Shown here: positions 35,089 through 43,005 of the stretch, piece by piece | Layout of the letters: every line of letters starts with the position of its first letter | Position numbering within the stretch: position 1 is the first letter of the stretch | Source of the DNA: Geothrix rubra | GTDB taxonomy: Bacteria; Acidobacteriota; Holophagae; Holophagales; Holophagaceae | Direction: 5' to 3' | NCBI RefSeq assembly: GCF_030268065.1 | Contig: NZ_BSDD01000001.1 | Span: 186,001 to 250,000, forward strand | Length of the DNA: 64,000 bases | Translations under genes and position numbers: made by a program | Notes under the pieces: generated by a model | What the model saw: only the letters and a program-made list of their open reading frames with translations | What the model was told of the DNA's origin: nothing | Databases searched by the model: none

Positions 35089-36816
35089 ATGCCCGATTCC
35101 CTCTTTCCCGCCGCGTCACTGCCCGTGCTTCAAGGTTGGCAGGCCCCCGGGGCGCTGGACCTCCACGGCGCCTTCCAGCGGGCCGAGGGCTGGGCCCTGG
35201 CCCGCATCGAGGCCTTCCCCGACCCGGCCCGCCTCAAGGCCCGGCTCCACGAGATGTCCGTCTCCCTGCGCGGGGGGACGCGCCTGGGTCTGGACCTGCG
35301 GGGACTGCGCGACGGGGCGGACCACGTCATGGCCGCCGCGCGCGAGGCCGGTGTGGCCTTCCTGCTCCACACGGCGGAACTGCCGCCCTCCCTTTCCCTG
35401 CTGAAGCAGGCGAACCTGCCCCGGATCGTCGCGGTCCAGGACGCCCTGGAGGCCCAGGCGGCCCAGGCCGGCGGAGCCTCGGCGCTGCTGGCGGACGCGC
35501 TCCTGGTGCGTTCCCTCGGCGCGCTCCATCTCCCGGTCCTGGCCACCGCCGAGGACGAGGCCGCCGCCCGCCGGGCCATGGAGGCCGGGGCCCTGGGACT
35601 CCAGCCCCGTTCTCCCGCGCTGCTGGAGGCCGAGGCGCTGGCCTCCTTCCGCAGCCGCCTCGACGGCGGCCTGGGTACGGCCGACCAGGAACTCCTCCGC
35701 CGCGGGCCGGTGCCCCTGCCGCGCCTGCGCATCCGCAACCTGGACCTCACCTACCCGATCTTCCAGGGGGGCATGGGCATCGGCGTGTCCTGGGACCGCC
35801 TCGCCGGGGCCGTGGCCCGCGAGGGCTGCGTGGGGCTCGTTTCCGCCATCGGCACCGGCTACCACGGCTCCGCCACCTCGCCCCAGCGGCTGGGCCGTCC
35901 CGACGGCACCGAGGCCCTCAATCCGCCCCGCACCCTCGAGGGCATCGTGCGCCTGGCCCGCGAGCGCGCCGGTGGGCGCGGCGCCGTGGGCGTGAACATC
36001 CTCTGCGCCATCGAAGGCTACGAAGCCGCCGTGCGGGCCTCCGTGGCCGGCGGCGCCCAGCTCATCGTCTCCGGGGCCGGCCTGCCGCTGGCGCTGCCCG
36101 ACTACGTGGGCGACGCCGACGTGGCCCTGGTGCCCATCGTGTCCTCCGCCCGCGCCCTGGGCGTCATCTGCAAGCACTGGCAGCGCCGCCACGGCCGGCT
36201 GCCGGACGCGGTGGTGCTCGAGGGCCCCGAGAGCGGCGGCCACCAGGGCTTCAGCGCGGAGGCCTGCGCGGAAGCCGAGCACACCCTCGAGAACCTGCTG
36301 CCCGCCGTGCTGGCGGAACGGGACAAATGGGGCGCCTTCCCGGTGATCGTGGCCGGCGGGGTGTGGGACCGCGCCGACATCGAGCGATTCCTCGCCATGG
36401 GCGCCGGCGGCGTCCAGATGGGCACGCGCTTCATCGGCACCTTCGAGTGCGATGCGGCCCCCACTTTCAAAGACACCATCCTCAAGGCCCGGGCCGAGGA
36501 CATCGGCCTCATGAAGTCCCCCGTGGGCATGCCCGCCCGGGGCGTGCGGACGGCCCTGCAGGCCCGCATCGAGGCCGGCACCGCCCCCCAGGTGCGCTGT
36601 GTGAGCCACTGCCTCCAGCCCTGCCAGAACGGGAAGGGGGCCCTGGCGGCGGGCTACTGCATCGCCGACCGGCTGGCCGATGCCTACCGGGGCGACCTGG
36701 AGAACGGCCTCTTCTTCACGGGCAGCAATGGCGCCCGCCTGAGGGAGCTGCTCAGCGTCCACGACCTCATCGAGGAGCTGACCCAGGATCCGGGCCTCCA
36801 GCGCCGCGGGGCCTGA
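35089..36816 (+). CDS. Nitronate monooxygenase-like FMN protein with N-terminal extension
   Basis: Predicted flavoenzyme of 575 residues. The C-terminal ~370 residues form a nitronate monooxygenase/2-nitropropane dioxygenase TIM barrel: YPIFQGGMGIGVSWDRLAGAV, GVNILC, VLEGPESGGHQG, VIVAGGVWD and MGTRFIGTFECDA. The first ~200 residues are an extra domain, predicted alpha/beta, with repeated Ala/Leu helices and barrel-like strands (LLVRSLGALHLPVLATAEDEAAARRA). ATG 35089 has GGAG upstream; the frame is open to 34912 but without a ribosome site. Similar two-part proteins occur beside polyketide or fatty-acid genes (PfaD-like), but none are here, so the substrate is open. Confidence 0.83.
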   Translation: MPDSLFPAASLPVLQGWQAPGALDLHGAFQRAEGWALARIEAFPDPARLKARLHEMSVSLRGGTRLGLDLRGLRDGADHVMAAAREAGVAFLLHTAELPPSLSLLKQANLPRIVAVQDALEAQAAQAGGASALLADALLVRSLGALHLPVLATAEDEAAARRAMEAGALGLQPRSPALLEAEALASFRSRLDGGLGTADQELLRRGPVPLPRLRIRNLDLTYPIFQGGMGIGVSWDRLAGAVAREGCVGLVSAIGTGYHGSATSPQRLGRPDGTEALNPPRTLEGIVRLARERAGGRGAVGVNILCAIEGYEAAVRASVAGGAQLIVSGAGLPLALPDYVGDADVALVPIVSSARALGVICKHWQRRHGRLPDAVVLEGPESGGHQGFSAEACAEAEHTLENLLPAVLAERDKWGAFPVIVAGGVWDRADIERFLAMGAGGVQMGTRFIGTFECDAAPTFKDTILKARAEDIGLMKSPVGMPARGVRTALQARIEAGTAPQVRCVSHCLQPCQNGKGALAAGYCIADRLADAYRGDLENGLFFTGSNGARLRELLSVHDLIEELTQDPGLQRRGA

Positions 36817-36826
36817 AGGCCGGCGC

Positions 36827-37651
36827 CTAGGCCCGCTTCTCCGCCACGATCTCCAGGACCATGGGCGTGATCATCAGGGTCCGCGGATCCGCCGCGGCCG
36901 CCCGGAGGGCGGTGCGGACGGAGGCCACCCAGGCCTCGTCCACCCGGCCGAGGTCGAGCAGGCGCTGGAGGTTGATCTCCACGAACTCCGAGGGCCACTT
37001 CCAGATGAAGTCGGTGGGCGGGATGACGAACACCTTTGGCGCGAGGTGCTTCACGGCGAGGCCCGCCTCCTCGAGGAGCTTGGGGAGCGACAGGGCCACG
37101 TCCGGCTCGCCGCCGGAGGCGCGCCAGCTCGCCATGACCTCCGACACGAAGGCCTCCAGGGGCGGGCAGGGGGGCGCCAGGCGCCAGGTCCGGTAGTCCA
37201 GGTATTCGTGGAAGATGGCCACGCCGCCCGGGCGCAGCGCCTGGGCCACGGTCGCCACCAGCTTTGCGGGATCGGACACGAAGGAGGCCACCCAGCGGCA
37301 CCAGGTGGCATCCAGGCCCTGCACCTCCAGGGGCCCCGCCATCAGGTCCTGCTCATGGAAGTGGACGTGCCCAAGGCCGCGGGCGGCGCAGGTCTCGCGG
37401 GCGTGCTGCAGGAAGTTGCCGGAGCGTTCGGCGGCGTGGACTTCCCCGGTGGGCCCCACGATCTCCGCCAGGTCCAGGGTGGCGTAGCCGGGACCCGCGC
37501 CCACATCCAGGACCTTCGACCCGGTGGAGATGCCGGCCCGGCGCCAGCATTCGAGCATGTGCGGGCGCCAGACCCGGTGCTGGAGGCCCAGCCGCTCGAT
37601 CTCCTCCCGGTGGGTCCCGAGGACGTAGTCGCGCTCGCCCGATCCAGCCAT
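36827..37651 (-). CDS. Class I SAM-dependent methyltransferase (UbiE-like)
   Basis: Cytoplasmic methyltransferase of 274 residues. Motif I is KVLDVGAGPGYATLDLAE, an acidic HAAERS strand end follows, and later LRPGGVAIFHEYLDY. The C-terminal ~110 residues add a lid with several Trp and Pro residues. ATG 37651, with GGAGGGG upstream, gives a compact protein; the frame is open upstream for another 50 codons without similarity. The substrate is unknown, and the gene converges with the nitronate monooxygenase-like gene. Confidence 0.85.
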   Translation of the reverse strand: MAGSGERDYVLGTHREEIERLGLQHRVWRPHMLECWRRAGISTGSKVLDVGAGPGYATLDLAEIVGPTGEVHAAERSGNFLQHARETCAARGLGHVHFHEQDLMAGPLEVQGLDATWCRWVASFVSDPAKLVATVAQALRPGGVAIFHEYLDYRTWRLAPPCPPLEAFVSEVMASWRASGGEPDVALSLPKLLEEAGLAVKHLAPKVFVIPPTDFIWKWPSEFVEINLQRLLDLGRVDEAWVASVRTALRAAAADPRTLMITPMVLEIVAEKRA

Positions 37652-37695
37652 CCGGCCCCTCCATGTCTGTCGTGACGTCATTCTAGCGGGCCCGG

Positions 37696-38619
37696 TCAGC
37701 TGGCGTTCGGATGGCGCTCCAGCAGCTGCCGCAGGGGGGCGTTCCGCTTCACGGCGTCCTGGCGGCGGAGGTGGGCGATGAGCGGGGGCGGGGCGGCGCT
37801 CCATCGGGCGATGTTCTGGATGAGCAGGGTGGAGACATAGGTGCGGCGGCAGAGCAGGGCGGTGGTGTGGCCGTCGAGGGTGAGGCCCACCAGGCTGGCG
37901 AGGCAGCGGCCCTCTGTGGTGAGGATGAGCTCGGCCCGCTCCTCGCCCGTGCGCTGGTTGAAGCTGGCGCGGAGCAGGTCCCGGGCCATGGCGCGGACCT
38001 GCTCCGGCGCGTCGCGGCTGGTGGCCACGAGGTACTGCTCGAGGAGGCGGCGGGGGGACCAGAGGCGGCGGTAGAGGCCCGCCGGCAGGAGGGGGTTCTG
38101 CAGCAGGCCGCGGCGGACGCCGGGATCGTTCGTGAAGGCCGTGCGGCCGCCCAGGGCCTCCAGGCCCGCCGCCGTGCGGTGGTGGGCGGCGATGAGCCGC
38201 GCCTGGGCGAGGCCCGTCCGGGGATTCTCCAGCACGGCGCGGATGACCTCCGCCGTGGGGTCGAAGCAGAGGGCGCTCAGGTCGGGTTCCTCCGCCACCC
38301 GCGCCTGGGCCACCCGCGTGTCCACCGTCTGGGCATGCAGCTGCTGCTCGAACCGGGCGCGGTGGGTGGCGGCCCGGGCCGCGGCCGCGGGAGGGTCCTC
38401 CTCGGCTTCGGGTTCTTCCGGAACCTCGGGCAGGACGGCACCCAGGGCCACCAGCTCCGCCAGCATCCCGGCCACCTCGTTCTCTCCCAGGCCCATGAGG
38501 ATGGCGAGGCCGGGCAGGTCCAGGGACCCATCCAGCCGCGAAAGCAGGTGACCCTGCTGGACATCGAGGGGCAGGGTGCGGGGATCCACGTCGGGCCGGG
38601 GGCGGGGCTTCCAGGTCAT
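37696..38619 (-). CDS. Hypothetical helical-repeat protein
   Basis: I do not recognise this 307-residue protein. The N-terminal ~75 residues (RLDGSLDLPGLAILMGLGENEVAGMLAEL) resemble a small winged-helix segment like those that follow PATAN domains. An acidic Ala-rich linker comes next. The rest (about 115-307) is a run of helical pairs with repeated spacing (VIRAVLENPRTGLAQARLIAAHH, RRGLLQNPLLPAGLYRRLW, VSTLLIQNIARWSAAP) that looks HEAT-like, with a recurring N-P motif between helices. No signal peptide. It sits between radA and a methyltransferase gene on the same strand. Confidence 0.72.
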   Translation of the reverse strand: MTWKPRPRPDVDPRTLPLDVQQGHLLSRLDGSLDLPGLAILMGLGENEVAGMLAELVALGAVLPEVPEEPEAEEDPPAAAARAATHRARFEQQLHAQTVDTRVAQARVAEEPDLSALCFDPTAEVIRAVLENPRTGLAQARLIAAHHRTAAGLEALGGRTAFTNDPGVRRGLLQNPLLPAGLYRRLWSPRRLLEQYLVATSRDAPEQVRAMARDLLRASFNQRTGEERAELILTTEGRCLASLVGLTLDGHTTALLCRRTYVSTLLIQNIARWSAAPPPLIAHLRRQDAVKRNAPLRQLLERHPNAS

Positions 38620-38655
38620 GGAACGAGGATAGGGCCGAACGGAGCCGGGCGAACG

Positions 38656-40020
38656 CTACTCGTCCACGGTCCCCTTCAGCCAGCCCTTGCCGCGGAGCCG
38701 CTCGACGCTGGTCTCCGGGAAGAGCTCGAGGGGGCTCTTCCCCTCAAGGCCCAGGCGGGGTACGGCGGCGGCGGCGAAGCCGAGGCGGGCGCCTTCCTGG
38801 AGGCGGAGGGGCAGCTGGGCCACGGGGCGCACCTCGCCGGTGAGGCCCACCTCGCCCATGAAGAGGGCCTTCTCCGCCAGCAGGCGGCCCGTGGCGCTGC
38901 TGCAGAGGGCCGCGATGACCGCCAGGTCCGCGGCGGGATCCTCGATCTCCAGGCCGCCGGCCACGTTCACGTAGACGTCCCGGTCGTGGAGCTGCACACC
39001 ACCCCGGCGCTCGATGACGGCGCAGAGCATGGCCAGCCGCTGGCCGTCGAGGCCCAGGGCCGTGCGGCGGGGGATGCCGAGGCCGGCGGGGGCCACGAGG
39101 GCCTGGATCTCCACCACCATGGGCCGGGTTCCGCTCAGCACCACGGTGGCGGCGCAGCCGGGCCGGGGCTCGGCATCCAGGAAGAAGGGGTTGCCCTCGG
39201 CGGCGACGAGGCCCTTCTCGGTCATGGCGAAGACGCCCAGCTCGAAGGCGGCGCCGAAGCGGTTCTTGAGGGCGCGCAGCAGCCGGTGGTGGTGGTGCCG
39301 GTCGCCCTCGAAAGCCAGCACGGTGTCCACCAGGTGCTCCAGCACCTTGGGCCCGGCCAGGCCGCCGTCCTTGGTGACGTGGCCCACCAGCACCAGGGGG
39401 GTACCGGTGGTCTTGGCCCAGCGGGTGAGCATGGCCGCGCAGCCGCGGACCTGGCTGACGCTTCCGGCGCTCGACTCGAAATCGGGATCGAAGAGGGTCT
39501 GGATGCTGTCCACCAGCAGCAGGCCCGGCTTCATGCGCTCGGCCTCCTCGATGATGCGGCGGACGTCCGTCTCGGCCAGCAGGTGGATGTCCGGGTTCTC
39601 CGCCCCCAGCCGCTGGGCCCGCAGCTTGATCTGCCGCTCGCTCTCCTCGCCGCTGGCGTAGAGCACCGAGCCCGGCGCGGCCGCGGCCCACTGGAGCAGC
39701 AGGGTGGACTTGCCGATGCCGGGCTCGCCCCCCAGCAGCACCACCATGCCCGGGACCACGCCGCCGCCCAGCACGCGGTCCAGCTCCGCCAGCCCCGTGG
39801 CGGCGCGCTGGGCGTCGGCCACTTCCACGTCCGGCAGGGCCACCGGGCCCGTGTAGTGGCTCTGGGCGTAGGCGGAACCGGCCCGCTGGAGGTCGCGTTT
39901 CAGGCTGCCGCGCACCTCCTGGACGGTGTCCCAGGCGCCGCAGGCCGTGCACTTGCCCAGGGCCTTGGGATGGCGGGCCCCGCAGGCGGTGCACTCGAAC
40001 AGGGGCGAGGCCTTGGCCAT
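38656..40020 (-). CDS. radA: DNA repair protein RadA
   Basis: RecA-related helicase that helps branch migration in recombination. The N-terminal zinc finger is C10, C13, C24, C27. The RecA core has the P-loop GEPGIGKST (98-106) and Walker B GLLLVDSIQTL, and then the RadA-specific LKNRFG motif near residue 260. The Lon-like C-terminal domain starts near 290. Length is 454 residues, normal for the family. Its start overlaps the stop of the B12-binding gene (TGATG), so the two are co-translated. Confidence 0.95.
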   Translation of the reverse strand: MAKASPLFECTACGARHPKALGKCTACGAWDTVQEVRGSLKRDLQRAGSAYAQSHYTGPVALPDVEVADAQRAATGLAELDRVLGGGVVPGMVVLLGGEPGIGKSTLLLQWAAAAPGSVLYASGEESERQIKLRAQRLGAENPDIHLLAETDVRRIIEEAERMKPGLLLVDSIQTLFDPDFESSAGSVSQVRGCAAMLTRWAKTTGTPLVLVGHVTKDGGLAGPKVLEHLVDTVLAFEGDRHHHHRLLRALKNRFGAAFELGVFAMTEKGLVAAEGNPFFLDAEPRPGCAATVVLSGTRPMVVEIQALVAPAGLGIPRRTALGLDGQRLAMLCAVIERRGGVQLHDRDVYVNVAGGLEIEDPAADLAVIAALCSSATGRLLAEKALFMGEVGLTGEVRPVAQLPLRLQEGARLGFAAAAVPRLGLEGKSPLELFPETSVERLRGKGWLKGTVDE

Positions 40021-40418
40021 CAGGCGCCGATCTCGCGCTTGATGAAGGCCACCACGTCGTCGGTGTTGGTGCCGGGCTGGAAGATCTCCCGGATGCCGAG
40101 GGCCTTGAGACCGGGCACGTCGCCGTCCGGGATGATGCCGCCGGCGAAGACCAGCACATCGTCCGCGCCCTGCTCCTTCAGGAGGCGCATGACCTCCGGG
40201 AAGATCTGGTTGTGCGCGCCGCTGAGGATGCTGAGGCCCAGCACCCGGGCGTCCTCCTGCACCACCGCGGCCACGATCTGCTGGGGCGTCTGGCGGAGGC
40301 CCGTGTAGACCACCTCCATGCCTGCGTCGCGGAGGGCCCGCGCCACCACCTTGGCCCCGCGGTCGTGGCCGTCGAGGCCGGGCTTGGCGATCACCACGCG
40401 GATGGGGGCTTGGTTCAT
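40020..40418 (-). CDS. Stand-alone cobalamin-binding domain of methylmalonyl-CoA mutase type
   Basis: Protein of 132 residues that is only the B12-binding domain. The cobalt-ligand motif is DGHDRG (residues 16-21, H18), followed by LSILSG and [11 protein letters not shown], as in the C-terminal domain of methylmalonyl-CoA or ethylmalonyl-CoA mutase. It may be the small subunit of a split mutase whose catalytic subunit is elsewhere. No mutase large subunit or MeaB chaperone gene is nearby. It is translationally coupled to radA. ATG 40418 is used. Confidence 0.9.
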   Translation of the reverse strand: MNQAPIRVVIAKPGLDGHDRGAKVVARALRDAGMEVVYTGLRQTPQQIVAAVVQEDARVLGLSILSGAHNQIFPEVMRLLKEQGADDVLVFAGGIIPDGDVPGLKALGIREIFQPGTNTDDVVAFIKREIGA

Positions 40419-40436
40419 GGGCGACTCCGGCGCTAC

Positions 40437-40892
40437 CTACCAGCCTTCAGTCTGCCTCAGGGCCTCGTAAAGGCCAATGGCCGCGGCCTGGGCCAGGTTC
40501 AGGCTCCGGTGGAACTCGCCCAGCATGGGAATGCGCACCAGCCGCTCGGGGTGGTCGCGGAGGATGTCCTCCGGCAGGCCGCGGGTCTCCCGGCCGAAGA
40601 CCAGGCCGTCGCCGTACTCCCAGGACACTTGCGTGTGCCGGCGGTCCCCCTTGGTGCTGAAGAACCACAGCCGTTTCGCCGGATTCCGGGCCAGGAAGTC
40701 CTCCCAGTCGGCGTAGTGGGTCGGCGCCAGCTTCTCCCAGTAGTCCAGCCCGGCCCGGCGCAGGTAGTAGTCGCTCACCTCGAAGCCCAGGGGGTGGATC
40801 AGGTGCAGCTTCGCCCCGTTGTTCACGCAGAGGCGGCCGATGCTTCCGGTATTCTGCGGAATCTCGGGCTGGTGCAGGATGATGTGGAACAA
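40437..40892 (-). CDS. trmL: tRNA (cytidine/uridine-2'-O-)-methyltransferase TrmL
   Basis: SPOUT-fold methyltransferase that modifies the wobble nucleotide of leucine tRNAs. The N-terminal HIILHQPEIPQNTGSIGRL, the middle LVFGRETRGLP and the C-terminal knot RIPMLGEFHRSLNLAQAAAIG are all present in 151 residues, about the usual length. The only sensible start is TTG 40892, with no ribosome site upstream; the region there is taken by the ribosome site and start of the divergent HIT gene 12 bases away. Initiation may be leaderless or weak. Confidence 0.9.
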   Translation of the reverse strand: MFHIILHQPEIPQNTGSIGRLCVNNGAKLHLIHPLGFEVSDYYLRRAGLDYWEKLAPTHYADWEDFLARNPAKRLWFFSTKGDRRHTQVSWEYGDGLVFGRETRGLPEDILRDHPERLVRIPMLGEFHRSLNLAQAAAIGLYEALRQTEGW

Positions 40893-40904
40893 GGGAGGAC
40901 CCCG

Positions 40905-41252
40905 ATGAGCGAGTGCCTGTTCTGCAAGATCGCGGCGAAGGAGATCCCGGCCGCGGTGGTGTACGAGGACGACGCCATTCTGGCATTCAAGGACATCTTC
41001 CCCCAGGCGCCGGTGCATCTGCTGGTCATCCCCAAGGAGCACTGCGCGGGGCTGGGCGACATGACGCCCCGGATCACGGCGGCCGTGGGCCGGATCCCCC
41101 AGGTGGCGGTCCGCCTGGCGGAGGAGGCCGGCGTGCTGGAGGCCGGCTGGCGCCTCCTCACCAACTGCGGCCCCGATTCGGGGCAGTCGGTGTTCCACCT
41201 CCATTTCCACCTCCTGGGCGGGAAGCCGCTGGGAGGGAAGCTCTGCCAGTGA
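40905..41252 (+). CDS. HIT family nucleotide-binding protein
   Basis: Small nucleotide hydrolase or transferase of the PKCI/Hint type, 115 residues. It carries the zinc pair C4 and C7 (CLFC) and the catalytic histidine triad HLHFHLL at residues 98-104, preceded by NCGPDSGQSVFH. It starts at ATG 40905 behind GGGAGGA. The gene diverges from trmL with 12 bases between the two starts. The physiological substrate is unknown, commonly adenosine phosphoramidates. Confidence 0.92.
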   Translation: MSECLFCKIAAKEIPAAVVYEDDAILAFKDIFPQAPVHLLVIPKEHCAGLGDMTPRITAAVGRIPQVAVRLAEEAGVLEAGWRLLTNCGPDSGQSVFHLHFHLLGGKPLGGKLCQ

Positions 41253-41286
41253 GCGGGCCCCTGCTCCGCGCGACCGCCCGGGGAAG

Positions 41287-41351
41287 CTGTGATCACAGGG
41301 AGATCCGCACCGGCATTGGATCCGCGGGCTCCTCGTGATCTCCGTCACAGC
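41287..41351. promoter_or_regulatory. Nested inverted repeats with CRP/FNR-like half-sites upstream of the HdrC-like gene
   Basis: A perfect 12-base palindrome CTGTGATCACAG lies at 41287-41298. At 41334-41349 the sequence CGTGA-N6-TCACA fits a CRP/FNR-family site with one mismatch. The two also pair with each other: GGAGATC (41299-41305) with GATCTCC (41337-41343), and GCTGTGA (41286-41292) with TCACAGC (41345-41351). The element may be a regulator site 150-200 bases upstream of the iron-sulfur gene, or the terminator of the HIT gene. Confidence 0.4.
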
Positions 41352-41497
41352 AGGGCGGGCCTATCTTTCCGGTGGCGATCAACCGTTCCACCCACGGTCC
41401 GCGAGGTAAAGGTGGCAGGCCCCGGCCCGCCCGGGACCCGGTCCCCGGACGACCTGGTGGCCCGAGACCGGAAGTCGAAGGTCCCGCTGGAGTTGCC

Positions 41498-41911
41498 ATG
41501 CCCTCCTCCACTCCCATCGCACCCCGCTCCGGCTCCAGCCTCGTCCACCGGTTGAGGGATGCCACGGGGGTGTCGCTGGCCTTCTGCGACCAGTGCGGAA
41601 CCTGCACGTCCGCCTGCCCTTCGGCCGCCGTCATGGACCTGCCGCCCTGCCGGCTGGTGCGCCTGGCCCAGACGGGATTCGAGGGTTTCGACCGGCGGGT
41701 CCTCGCCTCCGAGGCGATCTGGCACTGCACGGACTGCGAGATCTGTGCGAAGCGCTGCCCCCAGGACGTGGACTTGCCCAGGGCCATGGCCTTCTTCCGG
41801 ACCGAGGCCGAGCGGCTGGGTCTCGCCCGCGCCCCGGAGGCGGTCGCCGCCGCGGTCATCCATTTCGAGGGGCGCTGGTCCAAGATGCAGGCGCGGATTC
41901 CCGTCAGCTGA
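41498..41911 (+). CDS. HdrC-like iron-sulfur protein (orphan)
   Basis: Protein of 137 residues with two 4Fe-4S motifs, C30-C33-C36-C40-P and C77-C80-C83-C87-P, spaced as in the C subunit of heterodisulfide reductases and related electron carriers. The connecting helix region (RLVRLAQTGFEGFDRRVLASEAIWH) matches that family. No HdrA, HdrB or flavoprotein gene is next to it, and the following gene is on the other strand, so it stands alone. ATG 41498 has GGAG upstream; the frame is open to 41372 but without similarity. Its redox partner is unknown. Confidence 0.82.
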   Translation: MPSSTPIAPRSGSSLVHRLRDATGVSLAFCDQCGTCTSACPSAAVMDLPPCRLVRLAQTGFEGFDRRVLASEAIWHCTDCEICAKRCPQDVDLPRAMAFFRTEAERLGLARAPEAVAAAVIHFEGRWSKMQARIPVS

Positions 41912-41943
41912 TCCCGCCGGGACACGCCGGCGCGGGGTCGCGG

Positions 41944-42918
41944 TCAGCGCGCCGGGCGGGCGCGCGCGGGCCCGAGGGTGGCCCCTTCAAGGACCTGCAC
42001 CGGGACGATGACATGCCGGATGGCATCCCTCTCGATGGCGTTCAGGGCGAGGTTGACGGCTTCGTGGGCGATGGAGGGGATGTCCTGGGCCACGGAGGCG
42101 AGGCCGGGGTAGAGGTCCACCAGGCCATCGAAACCCAGCACTGACACCTGCTCGGGCACGGCCACGCCGAGGTCCGCCAGGGCGCCGAGGGCGCCGACGG
42201 CCATCTCGTCCGTGGCGCAGAAGATCCCCGTGGGGCGGTGCCCCTGGAGCCAGGCGTCCCGCATGAGGCGGTAGCCCCCGAGGACGGATCCGCCACCGCG
42301 GAGGATCGTCGGGGCCAGGGAGCCGCCCCGGTGTTCCGCGAGGGCCGCGGTGAAGCCCGCCGCGCGGTCCACGGCCCACTGGTGCTCGTCGGCCACCGTG
42401 AGGTGGAGGAGGTCCCAGTGGCCCAGGGCCAGGAGGCGCTCTGCGGCCAGGCGACCGCCCCCCATGTCGTCCGGGGCGACGCAGGAGATGTTCGGGTGGT
42501 GGCCGATGAGGGCCCCGGGGACCCCTCGCCGCCAGAGCGTGGCCAGGCGCTGGTCGATGTCGGCGCAGTGGAACATCAGCACGGCATCGAGCTTGCGCCG
42601 TACCGGCGTCAGATCCACGGGCAGCTCCACGAACTGGGTGGCCCGCACCTGCATCTCCCGCAGCAGCGCCCGCCAGATGACGTTGAAGTAGGGCGACAGG
42701 CGGTTCTCGCCGGCGCCCACCCAGATGCCGAGCGTGTGCTTGGTGCGCCGGGACAGTTCCCGGGCCACCGGATCGGGCTCGTAGCCGAGCTTCTTCATCA
42801 CGGCGAGGACCGTGGCGCGGGTATCTGTCGCCACGGTGGGCTTGCCGTTGATGACGCGGCTCACCGTGCCGGTGGAGACACCGGCCTGCCGTGCGATCTC
42901 GCCGATGGTGATCTTCAT
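41944..42918 (-). CDS. LacI-family transcriptional regulator of the maltodextrin locus
   Basis: Sugar-responsive repressor of 324 residues. The N-terminal helix-turn-helix is KITIGEIARQAGVSTGTVSRVINGKPTVA, with the hinge helix GYEPDPVARELSR. A periplasmic-binding-protein-like effector domain follows (LGIWVGAGENRLSPYF to the C-terminus). It starts at ATG 42918; ten more residues upstream are possible but unlike the family. The gene follows glucokinase by 87 bases, probably in one operon. Two near-perfect LacI-type operators upstream of the divergent mal run are its most likely targets. The effector is probably a maltodextrin or glucose, by inference only. Confidence 0.88.
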   Translation of the reverse strand: MKITIGEIARQAGVSTGTVSRVINGKPTVATDTRATVLAVMKKLGYEPDPVARELSRRTKHTLGIWVGAGENRLSPYFNVIWRALLREMQVRATQFVELPVDLTPVRRKLDAVLMFHCADIDQRLATLWRRGVPGALIGHHPNISCVAPDDMGGGRLAAERLLALGHWDLLHLTVADEHQWAVDRAAGFTAALAEHRGGSLAPTILRGGGSVLGGYRLMRDAWLQGHRPTGIFCATDEMAVGALGALADLGVAVPEQVSVLGFDGLVDLYPGLASVAQDIPSIAHEAVNLALNAIERDAIRHVIVPVQVLEGATLGPARARPAR

Positions 42919-43005
42919 GGCATGTGGGATTCCAGGGGGTGGGGCCATCCATGAATACCGTCCGGTCCATGGGGCGTCAATCCAAGGCGGCGCGGGAGCT
43001 CCAGG

